A stretch of 60,948 bases of DNA. Source: Rummeliibacillus sp. POC4. Lineage in GTDB: Bacteria > Bacillota > Bacilli > Bacillales_A > Planococcaceae. Positions within the stretch are counted from its first letter, which is position 1. Each line of letters begins with the position of its first letter. The translations under genes were made by a program, and so were the position numbers. Shown here piece by piece: positions 26,578 through 34,846 of the stretch. The notes under the pieces were generated by a model. That model did not search any database. It worked only from the letters and a program-made list of their open reading frames with translations, and had not been told where the DNA came from. The stretch lies in NCBI RefSeq assembly GCF_003576525.1, contig NZ_QWUA01000022.1:1-60948 (forward strand). The letters are read 5' to 3'.

Positions 26578-28251
26578 ATGAGCTCCACATTTATGGGATT
26601 AGAAACGAGCAAACGTGGTCTTACTACACAACAAACCGCATTGTATACAGTTGGCCACAATATCGCAAATGCAAATACGGACGGTTATTCTCGTCAACGT
26701 GTTAACATGGAAGCGACCATGGGGTTCCCTGGTGTTGGTATGAACGCACCTAAAGTACCTGGTTATCTTGGAACAGGTGTGCAAGCCGGCTCCATTACGC
26801 GTATTCGTGACCAATTCATCGATAATCAGTATCGTCAAGAAACAACAAAACTAGGCTACTGGTCATCAAAATCAGATGCTGTATCCCAAATGGAAGACGT
26901 CCTATCAGAACCTTCCGAATATGGTCTAAATAAAGCATTCGACAATTTCTATGCATCTTTACAAGATTTAAGTGCAAAACCAGATAGTGCAGCCACTCGT
27001 GCAGTAGTAGCACAACGAGGCGAACACTTAGCAGATTCGTTCAACTACATAAGCACACAGCTTACACAAATTCAAACCAATCTCAAAAATGAAATTAGTG
27101 CGGAGTCTGGCAAAGTAAACTCAATCATCAAACAAATAGCTGCATTAAACCAACAAATCGGTAACGTCGAACCCAATGGTTATTTACCCAATGATTTGTA
27201 TGATGCACGTGATTCACTATTAGATCAACTTTCAGAATACTTCAATGTAACAGTAGACTACACTCCTTCAGGTGGTAATGCACTAGCTATTGCAGAAGGT
27301 TCTATGAATGTTTATCTTAAACTTGATGACGGTACAAAAATACAAGTAGTAAACAAAGATAAAGGTGCTACACTAACCGCAAATGGGTATAAACCAGTAG
27401 TGGATACTACAACTAATCAAGTGTCTTCTTATAAACATGATGTACTTGATCAATCAGATACGTTTACACCATTTACAGATTTTACAGTTACTATGGACGG
27501 CGCTAACTCTACCATTACGTATGATCAATTTGATAATGTCGGCTCTGGTAAAATGTCTTCTTTGATTAATTCTTATGGATATGCAACACAAACAACAGAC
27601 ACATGGGATGCCGGCTCTAAAGCTTGGAAAGACTCTGTAGATGCTACTGCAGGAGGTAAAGTGTTATCAGACGGCTTATATCCAGATAAAATGGAAGAGT
27701 TAAATGTATTAGCACAAAAATTTGCTGAGAAATTTAATGAATTACATAACGCCGGGTATACATTAGGTGCTACTTCAGCTCATGGTGCAGATTTCTTTGT
27801 TGATAGTGACGCAAATGGCGCTGCTGGTAATAACAAAATTACTGCAGCAAACATTAAAGTAAACTCAGACATCTTAAAAAATAACAACTTAATCGCTGCT
27901 TCAACAGGTCAAGGAGAAGAAGGTAATGGTAAACAAGCTATATTACTTTCAAACTTAAAAACAACAACCATTGCTGGTTTAAATAATGCATCAGCACAAA
28001 CGTATTATGAAGGATTAATCGGTGATTTAGGTGTACAAGGTCAACAAGCAACAACAATGGAATACAACTCAACAACCATTCAGTTAACCATTAGTAACAA
28101 TCGTGCATCCGTTAGCTCTGTATCATTGGATGAAGAAATGACGAATATGATCACATTCCAACAAGCATATAACGCTTCAGCTCGAATGATCACTGTAGTA
28201 GATGAAACGCTCGATAAAATCATCAACGGCATGGGCCGTGTAGGGTTATAG
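26578..28251 (+). CDS. flgK: FlgK, hook-filament junction protein HAP1
   Basis: A 557-residue exported axial protein. The N-terminal D0/D1 helix (GLETSKRGLTTQQTALYTVG with HNIANANTDGYSRQ) and the C-terminal helix (MTNMITFQQAYNASARMI to GMGRVGL) are the conserved polymerisation parts; the middle is variable beta-rich. It forms the first of two adaptor rings between hook and filament. AGGAGG precedes the ATG, and flgL follows 13 nt after the stop. A CCGATTA box at 26511 could be part of a sigma-D promoter, but the -35 is poor. Confidence 0.95.
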   Translation: MSSTFMGLETSKRGLTTQQTALYTVGHNIANANTDGYSRQRVNMEATMGFPGVGMNAPKVPGYLGTGVQAGSITRIRDQFIDNQYRQETTKLGYWSSKSDAVSQMEDVLSEPSEYGLNKAFDNFYASLQDLSAKPDSAATRAVVAQRGEHLADSFNYISTQLTQIQTNLKNEISAESGKVNSIIKQIAALNQQIGNVEPNGYLPNDLYDARDSLLDQLSEYFNVTVDYTPSGGNALAIAEGSMNVYLKLDDGTKIQVVNKDKGATLTANGYKPVVDTTTNQVSSYKHDVLDQSDTFTPFTDFTVTMDGANSTITYDQFDNVGSGKMSSLINSYGYATQTTDTWDAGSKAWKDSVDATAGGKVLSDGLYPDKMEELNVLAQKFAEKFNELHNAGYTLGATSAHGADFFVDSDANGAAGNNKITAANIKVNSDILKNNNLIAASTGQGEEGNGKQAILLSNLKTTTIAGLNNASAQTYYEGLIGDLGVQGQQATTMEYNSTTIQLTISNNRASVSSVSLDEEMTNMITFQQAYNASARMITVVDETLDKIINGMGRVGL

Positions 28252-28264
28252 GAGGTAAATTTCA

Positions 28265-29413
28265 ATGCGTGTAACACAATCAATGCTTTCTAATAATATG
28301 CTTCGCAATCTAAATACAAGTAATAGTAAAATGGGCAAATTACAAGAACAACTCTCATCAGGCTCAAAACTAACTCGTCCATCCGATGATCCAGTTGCTT
28401 CTGTTAAAGGTATGGGGTATCGAACAACCCTTGCAAAAAATGCTCAATATACTCGTAATATGAATGAAGTAAATAGCTGGTTAGATGCATCAGATGAATC
28501 ACTCGGACAAGTAGGAAGTGCATTGCAACGTGTACAAGAACTTGTAACACAAGCAGCAAACAGTACAAACACAACAGATGATCGCGAAAAAATGAAAAAG
28601 GAAATTGAACAAATCCGCGAACAAATCAAAGATATTGCTAACTCTAAAATCGGTGACAACTATATTTTCAGTGGGACGAAGACAACAACGCCCCTTTATG
28701 ATAAAAATGGATTTATCGGTGGAACAGTAGAAGGTATAACAACAATTGCTACTCCACCAGGTACAACAACTGGTGCAATTGCATTTCCTGTTACTAATTT
28801 AGATATCAATACCGGAAAAGCAACAGATGCTAATGGAAACGATGTACAGTTTGCTACTGGAATAGATGCAACGGGTAATAAAATACTATTGGCTAACGCT
28901 AATACTGGTGCAAGTCAATTTACATTAGATGACAATGGTTATCCAGTAATCCAATCTCAATCTGGTTTTAGCTCTAATGTTTCGATTGAACTTTATAGTG
29001 GTATTACATTAGATGTCAATTCAGAAGGTTACGAGTTATTCCAAAAAATTGACAACATGATGGCAAAAGTAGAAAGTAAACTCCAATCTGGTGACGATGC
29101 AAAAGAATTAGTTGGCGATTTACTAGGTGGTACAGGATCTACTAAAGATAAATCAGGTGCAACAATTCAAGGAGCAATTGACCTTGTTTTAGAAGCTCGT
29201 GCAACAGTCGGGGCAAAACAAAACCGAGCTGAAATGATGGCAGATCGTTTAAGCTCTCAAAAAATCAGTGTCACAAAACAAATGTCTGATAACGAAGATG
29301 TCGATTACGAAGAATCTATCACAAAACTAATCACTGAAGAATCCATCCACCGTGCAGCTCTTTCAGTAGGTGGTAAAATCATTCAACCAACATTAGTAGA
29401 TTTCATCAATTAA
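28265..29413 (+). CDS. flgL: FlgL, hook-filament junction protein HAP3
   Basis: A 382-residue flagellin-like axial protein that forms the second adaptor ring. The N-terminus (MRVTQSMLSNNMLRNLNTS, then LSSGSKLTRPSDDPV) and C-terminus (DYEESITKLITEESIHRAAL) are the conserved D0/D1 coiled coils. Co-transcribed with flgK (GGAGGTAAATTTCA spacer). Its C-terminus ends in FIN rather than the LLQ seen in both flagellins. Confidence 0.95.
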   Translation: MRVTQSMLSNNMLRNLNTSNSKMGKLQEQLSSGSKLTRPSDDPVASVKGMGYRTTLAKNAQYTRNMNEVNSWLDASDESLGQVGSALQRVQELVTQAANSTNTTDDREKMKKEIEQIREQIKDIANSKIGDNYIFSGTKTTTPLYDKNGFIGGTVEGITTIATPPGTTTGAIAFPVTNLDINTGKATDANGNDVQFATGIDATGNKILLANANTGASQFTLDDNGYPVIQSQSGFSSNVSIELYSGITLDVNSEGYELFQKIDNMMAKVESKLQSGDDAKELVGDLLGGTGSTKDKSGATIQGAIDLVLEARATVGAKQNRAEMMADRLSSQKISVTKQMSDNEDVDYEESITKLITEESIHRAALSVGGKIIQPTLVDFIN

Positions 29414-29423
29414 TGCTAGTTTG

Positions 29424-29459
29424 GAAGGCTCTCGTATTTATAATAGGGGAGCCTTTTTC
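29424..29459 (+). terminator. Rho-independent terminator of flgKL
   Basis: AAGGCTC / GAGCCTT stem with extra inner pairs and TTTTTC tail, between flgL and the YviE-like gene. Confidence 0.78.
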
Positions 29460-29476
29460 ATAAGGATGTGACAATT

Positions 29477-30040
29477 ATGAAATTAGATCAAATTCAAATC
29501 CATACAACAGATGCGAAAGTGGACTTGCATATAAGTGACCCTGTTCAACATATCGAACAACCAAGAGCACAACAGCATATCGAACAACCAGCCGCAACAC
29601 TTGAAATCCATTCAGAAGCTGCCAAGCTTTTTGTCGATTCCTCACAAGCTTATAGAGATTTAGGATTACTGACACCAAAAGAATCATCAGAGCAATATGC
29701 ACAAAAAGGGAAACAAAAGGTGATGGAAGGCATCGCTCGCCGTGCAAGCGAAGGTGACCAGATGATGAACATATCCAAAAACTCTGGAAATGCTATTCAA
29801 CAAATAGCTGCAAGTAAAGCAATTCCTTCCCCACCTCAAATGGCCATTACATGGAAGCCTTCTGTTGGAGCGGTTAAAATACATTATCAAGCAGGTAGTT
29901 TAGATATCAATATTCAACAACATAAGCCGAAGATTGATGTTCAATTAGGAAAGGTTGTTCATGACTATACGCCAGGTGATATTACTGGTGATTTAGTACA
30001 AAGACCTTCAGTAGAAACAACAGTGATCAAAGCGAAATAA
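29477..30040 (+). CDS. yviE: DUF6470 family protein (YviE-like)
   Basis: About 187 residues, soluble. The sequence starts MKLDQIQIHTTDAKVDLHI, has two near-identical copies of QHIEQP (about 27-40), then LFVDSSQAYRDLGLL and a C-terminal IDVQLGKVVHDYTPGDI segment. This pattern and the place between flgL and fliW match B. subtilis YviE, whose function is not established. ATG 29477 is preferred over GTG 29468, since AAGGA lies about 10 nt upstream. Its own terminator separates it from fliW. Confidence 0.8.
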   Translation: MKLDQIQIHTTDAKVDLHISDPVQHIEQPRAQQHIEQPAATLEIHSEAAKLFVDSSQAYRDLGLLTPKESSEQYAQKGKQKVMEGIARRASEGDQMMNISKNSGNAIQQIAASKAIPSPPQMAITWKPSVGAVKIHYQAGSLDINIQQHKPKIDVQLGKVVHDYTPGDITGDLVQRPSVETTVIKAK

Positions 30041-30045
30041 TAATG

Positions 30046-30078
30046 GTGTATGCTAATCAAGCGTACACTTCTTTTTTA
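30046..30078 (+). terminator. Rho-independent terminator of yviE
   Basis: GTGTATGC / GCGTACAC stem, 7-nt loop and CTTCTTTTTT tail. Confidence 0.75.
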
Positions 30079-30165
30079 TGTCACATTTAAGAAAACGTAT
30101 TGCTATTATTAATAATGAACATGATAAAATAATTTGAGCAAGTAATAACGAAAAGAGGGAAAACT

Positions 30166-30609
30166 ATGAAAATAGCTACAAAATTTTTAGGACAAATAGA
30201 AGTGATGCAAGAACAATTATATTCTTTTGCGGAAGGCATCCCAGGCTTTCCAGAAGAAAAACAATTCGCACTCATCCCATTTGGTAAAAACACACCGTTT
30301 ATGATTTTACAATCAACATCAAATATACAAATCGGTTTTGTCCTAGCATTCCCGTATACATTTAAAGGAGACTATGTTTTTGACTTATCTAAACAAGATG
30401 TAGAAGCACTAAATATTGAAAAACAAGAAGATATTATTACATACGCAATTGTTACCTTAAAAGACACATTGCCAAACTCAACGATCAATTTACTAGCTCC
30501 AATCATTATCAACACAAAAACACGACAAGGACGACAAATCGTACTAAATGACAACAACCAAGAATTATTGCATTATCCTTTAAAACCAGTTAAAGAAGGT
30601 GTGAAATAA
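30166..30609 (+). CDS. fliW: FliW, flagellar assembly factor and CsrA antagonist
   Basis: A 147-residue beta-rich protein. FliW binds CsrA and releases the flagellin mRNA, and is itself titrated by unexported flagellin, giving homeostatic control. Marks: the N-terminal [23 protein letters not shown] and the C-terminal [19 protein letters not shown]. The stop overlaps the csrA start (TAATG), as in B. subtilis, so partner stoichiometry is coupled. Its two likely targets, the flagellin leaders at 31087 and 32825, lie just downstream. Confidence 0.95.
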   Translation: MKIATKFLGQIEVMQEQLYSFAEGIPGFPEEKQFALIPFGKNTPFMILQSTSNIQIGFVLAFPYTFKGDYVFDLSKQDVEALNIEKQEDIITYAIVTLKDTLPNSTINLLAPIIINTKTRQGRQIVLNDNNQELLHYPLKPVKEGVK

Positions 30610-30827
30610 TGCTTGTTCTAACACGGAAAACTGGCGAGTCAATCATGATTGGCGATGAGATTGAACTGAAGATTATTTCTGTTGAAGGTGATCAAGTTAA
30701 GATAGGAATCGATGCACCTCGTTCAGTGAAAGTGTATCGTTCAGAAATCTATAAATCGATTCAAGAGGAGAATAAAGCTGCTTTGGATTCTTCTATTGAT
30801 TTGTTAAAAGAGTGGGGAATAGATTAA
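30609..30827 (+). CDS. csrA: CsrA, RNA-binding translational repressor
   Basis: A 72-residue homodimeric RNA-binding protein. It has the whole family core: [36 protein letters not shown] with the RNA-contacting Arg, then a helical tail slightly longer than the E. coli protein. In Firmicutes it represses flagellin translation by covering the Shine-Dalgarno and is antagonised by FliW. GGA-loop hairpins and GGA-containing ribosome sites are present in both flagellin leaders here. Confidence 0.96.
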   Translation: MLVLTRKTGESIMIGDEIELKIISVEGDQVKIGIDAPRSVKVYRSEIYKSIQEENKAALDSSIDLLKEWGID

Positions 30828-30831
30828 GAAA

Positions 30832-30861
30832 GAGGCTATCTTAGGTGGATAGTCCTTTTTT
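30832..30861 (+). terminator. Rho-independent terminator of fliW-csrA
   Basis: AGGCTATC / GATAG(T)CCT stem with one bulge, followed by TTTTT. The following 30862-31080 is an AT-rich leader; a CCGATAAA at 31030 could be a sigma-D -10, but no TAAA lies at the right distance. Confidence 0.75.
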
Positions 30862-31086
30862 ATTGTTCAATTTTGATTTTGAAGTAGATTTATCTTTCTC
30901 TTATTAATGGGCAGTAAGATGTTTACATCAAGATTGAGAAAAATCAAATCGGTTGTTGGACAATTCCATGTATCTTATTGCCACACTAACCATAAAAGTA
31001 AAAACCATGTTATTTTTATGGATTTAATACCGATAAAATAGTATCAGGTCTAAAGGGCCTATTTGAATTTGATTTGAGTTATAAAT

Positions 31087-31117
31087 CTACAAGGATGTAG
31101 TGAATCTTTAAGGAGGA
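31087..31117 (+). promoter_or_regulatory. Putative double CsrA site in the flagellinolysin leader
   Basis: CTACA-AGGA-TGTAG (31087-31100) is a perfect 5-bp hairpin presenting GGA in its loop. The second GGA is in the Shine-Dalgarno TTAAGGAGGAAG (31109-31117 and on). This is the two-site design known for the B. subtilis hag leader. Confidence 0.65.
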
Positions 31118-31124
31118 AGAATTT

Positions 31125-32732
31125 TTGAGGATACAACATAATATAGCTGCTTTAAATACAAAGCGTCAGCTAGGGATTAATAATGATAAAGCATCAAAAA
31201 GCTTAGAAAAGTTATCATCAGGCTTTAAGATCAATCGTGCAGGTGATGATGCAGCAGGCCTTGCAATTTCTGAAAAAATGCGTGGCCAAATTTCGGGATT
31301 AAATATGGCAAGTAAAAATGCACAAGACGGTATTTCTCTTATTCAAACAGCAGAAGGAGCATTAAACGAAGTACACTCAATGTTACAACGTGGACGAGAA
31401 TTAGCAGTACAAGCAGCGAATGATACAAATGTCGGTGAAGATCGTGATGCATTGCAAAAAGAAGTATCTCAAATTCTTCAAGAGATTAATGATACTGCGG
31501 ACCGTACAGAATTTAATACGATGAAAGTGCTAAAAGGTGGCTCAACTTCTTCTTTCAGTATGTCAACACCAGATGCAGCAAGCTTAAGCCAACGTTTAGC
31601 GAATTCAATGTTAGGAAATGCAGAAGCAGCAGTAACAAATGCTTATGGATTAAATCCAGATAAAGTATCGATTGAAGTGAAATATGAATATCAAAGTCCG
31701 GGCGGGGCGGTTGCATGGGTAACTTCTCAAGTTAATCCAATTCCTAGCAAACCAATCTCCTTGACAATAGACGAAGCAGACTTCTTTACCGGATCATCTA
31801 TGTGGATTGATAACGACCGTATTGTAACACATGAAATGACACATGCAGTAATGAGTGCAGCAATTGATGACTTCGGTAGTTTACCTGGATGGTTTAAAGA
31901 AGGCGCAGCAGAATATGTCGCCGGTGGTAATGAACGTGTAAGAGGTTCAAATGTTTCTGATATTATTACAAACCATTTTGGTAGTATTGCAGATAGTGAC
32001 GGATATGCAGCAAGCTTTTTAGCAGTTAAATATTTAGACGATAAATTAAAGGACAATGGTAGTGATATTTCGCAGCTAATGCAAGATTTGGAGAACGGTC
32101 AAACATTAAATGACGCATTGCAAGCAAAATTAGGTCAAAATTTAACTACATTTGAAACTGATTTTAGAACTAATGGGGCTGCGCACTTTGTTGGTAATAC
32201 TTTTGCGGGTACAGGTAGTATTTTAGATCCTACAGGAACCGTATCAGATGCAGATTTAATTGCAGATACAGCATCTACATCATCTTTATTTAGTTATACG
32301 TGGTCAGCTTCTACAAATTTTGTTGTATCGACAGGACCATCATCTGTAAGTTTCCAAATCGGTGCAAATGAAGGACAAACACTTCAAATGGAATTACCGA
32401 ACCTTTCTACTAGTACACTTGGCATCAGCGGTGTATCAATTAATACTCAAAGTAAAGCTTCAACAGCTATTACTAAATTCGATAATGCTATTGAAAAAGT
32501 TTCAGCTACCCGCTCAACACTAGGTGCACTACAAAATCGCTTAGAACATACGATTGACAATTTAGGTAATGCAGCAGGAAATTTAACATCGGCCGAATCA
32601 CGCATTCGAGATACAGATATGGCTGCTGAAATGATAAACTTTACGAAAAATAATATTTTAACTCAGGCAGCTCAATCAATGCTTGCACAAGCAAAACAAC
32701 AACCACAGGGCGTTCTTCAATTACTCCAATAG
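31125..32732 (+). CDS. Proteolytic flagellin (flagellinolysin) with an internal zinc metallopeptidase domain
   Basis: A 535-residue flagellin whose central domain is a peptidase. Residues 1-143 are flagellin D0/D1 ([35 protein letters not shown]), and about 407-535 the C-terminal D1/D0 ([17 protein letters not shown] to GVLQLLQ). In between, about 145-400, is a gluzincin-like insert with H236-E-M-T-H240 and [13 protein letters not shown], where Glu259 is the likely third zinc ligand, resembling clostridial collagenase (M9) catalytic domains. Flagellinolysins are a described family, shown to build enzymatically active filaments. The TTG start, 8 nt after AGGAGG, may lower its translation. It is followed directly by the ordinary flagellin gene. 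Confidence 0.93.
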   Translation: MRIQHNIAALNTKRQLGINNDKASKSLEKLSSGFKINRAGDDAAGLAISEKMRGQISGLNMASKNAQDGISLIQTAEGALNEVHSMLQRGRELAVQAANDTNVGEDRDALQKEVSQILQEINDTADRTEFNTMKVLKGGSTSSFSMSTPDAASLSQRLANSMLGNAEAAVTNAYGLNPDKVSIEVKYEYQSPGGAVAWVTSQVNPIPSKPISLTIDEADFFTGSSMWIDNDRIVTHEMTHAVMSAAIDDFGSLPGWFKEGAAEYVAGGNERVRGSNVSDIITNHFGSIADSDGYAASFLAVKYLDDKLKDNGSDISQLMQDLENGQTLNDALQAKLGQNLTTFETDFRTNGAAHFVGNTFAGTGSILDPTGTVSDADLIADTASTSSLFSYTWSASTNFVVSTGPSSVSFQIGANEGQTLQMELPNLSTSTLGISGVSINTQSKASTAITKFDNAIEKVSATRSTLGALQNRLEHTIDNLGNAAGNLTSAESRIRDTDMAAEMINFTKNNILTQAAQSMLAQAKQQPQGVLQLLQ

Positions 32733-32736
32733 CCAA

Positions 32737-32760
32737 CTAAAAAATATTTAAATTTTTTAG
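32737..32760 (+). terminator. Weak AT-only hairpin after the flagellinolysin gene
   Basis: CTAAAAAA / TTTTTTAG inverted repeat without GC pairs. Probably a poor terminator, so some read-through into hag is possible. Confidence 0.3.
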
Positions 32761-32768
32761 AAATTGAC

Positions 32769-32795
32769 TAAACAAAGTTGAGCTTCTTACGATAT
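32769..32795 (+). promoter_or_regulatory. Sigma-D promoter of hag
   Basis: TAAA at 32769-32772, 16-nt spacer, ACGATAT at 32789-32795 (one mismatch to CCGATAT). It lies about 75 nt before the hag start and upstream of the CsrA hairpin, as expected for the main flagellin promoter. Confidence 0.7.
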
Positions 32796-32824
32796 ATGTA
32801 ATGTAAGGCAATAGCCGAACAACT

Positions 32825-32864
32825 CCACAGGGACGTGGAAGAAAACTTATAATTCAAGGAGGAA
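32825..32864 (+). promoter_or_regulatory. Putative double CsrA site in the hag leader
   Basis: CCAC-AGGGAC-GTGG (32825-32838) puts GGA in a hairpin loop, and the Shine-Dalgarno CAAGGAGGA (32855-32863) supplies the second GGA. Spacing of about 27 nt between the two is suitable for one CsrA dimer. Confidence 0.65.
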
Positions 32865-32871
32865 TCTCAAA

Positions 32872-34116
32872 ATGAGAATTCAACACAATATCGCGGCTTT
32901 AAATACACACCGCAACTTAACTGCAAACCAAGCAGCATCTTCTAAAAACTTGGAAAAATTATCTTCAGGTTTCAAAATTAATCGTGCAGGCGATGACGCT
33001 GCAGGTCTTGCAATCTCTGAAAAAATGCGTGGCCAAATCTCTGGTTTAGATATGGCTTCTAAAAACGCTAATGACTCTATCTCTTTAATCCAAACAGCTG
33101 AGGGTGCTCTTAACGAAACTCACTCAATTCTACAACGTATGCGTGAATTAGCAGTACAATCTGCCAACGACACAAACGTTAACGATGACCGTGATGCTTT
33201 ACAAAAAGAAATTTCTCAATTAACTTCAGAAATTGATCGTATTGCAGACACTACTGAGTTCAATACACAAAAATTATTAAATGGTGGTTTCAAAGGTACA
33301 TTCCAAATTGGTGCTAATGAAGGCCAAACTATGAAAATGGATATCGGCAAAATGGATGCTGCTTCATTAGGTTTAACTAAAACTAATACTTTAGTTGAAG
33401 ACGTTGCGGTTACAGGTTTAACAGATGGAACTTACACTGTTGATGGAGCAGATGTTAAAGATGCTAACGGTCAAAAAGTAGGTACAGTAGCTACTAATGT
33501 ATTTACAGCTGCAGATGGCACAACAGCTACAACTTTCTCTGATGCAACTGATATTACTAAAGCAGGCACAACTATTGAAGTTAAAGACGGTAAAGCAACA
33601 ATTAAACAACCATCTGATGCTGATGTAGCTAAAGTAGCGGCAGGTGAATACAAAGTTGCAGGTGCTTTAGTTCTTAAAGACGGCCAAGAAGTAGGTACAT
33701 TTACTGGTGGTACAGCAACAATTAAACAAGCTGACGGTTCAACAGTAGATATCACTAATGCTAAACTTGGTACAGCAACTGCATTAGATGACGGTTCAAC
33801 ATTCAAAGTTAACGGTGTGGATATCGCTACACGTGATCAAGCTTCAGGTTCTATCACTGCTATCGACGATGCAATTAAAAAAGTATCTGACCAACGTTCT
33901 TCTCTAGGGGCTGTTCAAAACCGTTTAGAACACACAATCAACAATTTAGGTACAGCTTCAGAAAACTTAACAGCTGCTGAATCACGTATTCGTGATACAG
34001 ATATGGCTGCTGAAATGATGGCGTTCACTAAAAATAACATCTTAACTCAAGCTGCACAATCTATGTTAGCTCAAGCTAACCAACAACCACAAGGTGTTCT
34101 TCAATTATTACAATAA
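32872..34116 (+). CDS. hag: Flagellin, major filament protein
   Basis: A 414-residue flagellin. Conserved D0/D1 parts (about 1-165 and 325-414) are nearly identical to those of the upstream flagellinolysin, indicating duplication. Both carry [19 protein letters not shown] and end GVLQLLQ, so the two can co-polymerise. The middle (about 170-320) is a Thr/Ala/Asp-rich surface domain with repeated TATIKQ/GKATIKQP motifs, where this copy lacks any peptidase motif. It has an AAGGAGG site, an ATG start and a good sigma-D promoter, so it is likely the dominant subunit. Confidence 0.96.
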   Translation: MRIQHNIAALNTHRNLTANQAASSKNLEKLSSGFKINRAGDDAAGLAISEKMRGQISGLDMASKNANDSISLIQTAEGALNETHSILQRMRELAVQSANDTNVNDDRDALQKEISQLTSEIDRIADTTEFNTQKLLNGGFKGTFQIGANEGQTMKMDIGKMDAASLGLTKTNTLVEDVAVTGLTDGTYTVDGADVKDANGQKVGTVATNVFTAADGTTATTFSDATDITKAGTTIEVKDGKATIKQPSDADVAKVAAGEYKVAGALVLKDGQEVGTFTGGTATIKQADGSTVDITNAKLGTATALDDGSTFKVNGVDIATRDQASGSITAIDDAIKKVSDQRSSLGAVQNRLEHTINNLGTASENLTAAESRIRDTDMAAEMMAFTKNNILTQAAQSMLAQANQQPQGVLQLLQ

Positions 34117-34136
34117 TTCAAGTAGCCTAATATTTT

Positions 34137-34169
34137 TTAACGACCTTCCATTAGGAAGGTCGTTTTTTA
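34137..34169. terminator. Rho-independent terminator of hag
   Basis: Perfect 11-bp stem AACGACCTTCC / GGAAGGTCGTT with a 4-nt loop and TTTTT tail; A run on the other side also allows reverse use. From here to 34388 I see nothing else. Confidence 0.9.
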
Positions 34170-34388
34170 CATGGAGAGATATTTTTAAGAAATTTATATG
34201 TAGGGTTTGGTGATTGCTTTTATATAACTTTTCAAAAGATGAGCAATGATGGATAAGTAGAAATAGGAAAATATTCAAAATCATTTTATGGTTATTGTAG
34301 TAAAGCAGAAATTAATTTATAGTCAATCAAATTTTAAAAGATTAATTTATTGCATTTTATAATCTCTTGATCAACTTTTACATATTAC

Positions 34389-34415
34389 TACATTTTTCGT
34401 AAATCTCTCCGATAT
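34389..34415 (+). promoter_or_regulatory. Putative sigma-D promoter of flaG-fliDST
   Basis: Perfect -10 CCGATAT (34409-34415) with TACA 16 nt upstream (one mismatch to TAAA), 42 nt before the flaG start. Confidence 0.6.
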
Positions 34416-34456
34416 TAATTTCAAAGCAATTAAAAGTTGAGGGGAGGAAATACATA

Positions 34457-34834
34457 ATGCGAGTTTCAACAAATGGGACAGTTGATTCAGCAATTTCAAA
34501 AGAGATCATTCAAAAAAATAATACATCAATAAATCAAATTTTTCAAAATATCTCATCCTTAAAGCAAAATGAAAATATTTCAGAAATGACCGACAAAAAT
34601 GGCAATCCAACAAAACAAGCCTATCAAACCGCGGTCAATAAAATGAATGAATTTATGGAGTATTCTCATAAGGATTCTAAATTTGTTTTTCATGATGGAT
34701 TGGAAAAGTTTTATGTGGAGATAGTCGATTCAAAAACAGATAAGGTGGTTAAAGAAATTCCACCGAAAGAACTGCTAGATGCCTATTACGAAATGCAAAA
34801 ACTAATTGGAAAAATGTTTGATACAAAAGCTTAA
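34457..34834 (+). CDS. flaG: FlaG family protein
   Basis: A 125-residue protein with a polar N-terminus and the conserved C-terminal FlaG domain (KFVFHDGLEKFYVEIVDSKT, DKVVKEIPPKELLDAYYEM). FlaG influences filament length in other bacteria; the mechanism is unclear. First gene of flaG-fliD-fliS-fliT; fliD starts 12 nt after its stop. GGGGAGG precedes the ATG. Confidence 0.92.
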   Translation: MRVSTNGTVDSAISKEIIQKNNTSINQIFQNISSLKQNENISEMTDKNGNPTKQAYQTAVNKMNEFMEYSHKDSKFVFHDGLEKFYVEIVDSKTDKVVKEIPPKELLDAYYEMQKLIGKMFDTKA

Positions 34835-34846
34835 GGAGGAGAAAGT

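Noticed and set aside
31727-32056. 109-codon frame antisense to the flagellinolysin gene
   Set aside because: It mirrors codon structure of the sense gene; no ribosome site or family match.
33471-33806. 111-codon frame antisense to hag
   Set aside because: Shadow of the Ala/Thr-rich flagellin surface domain.
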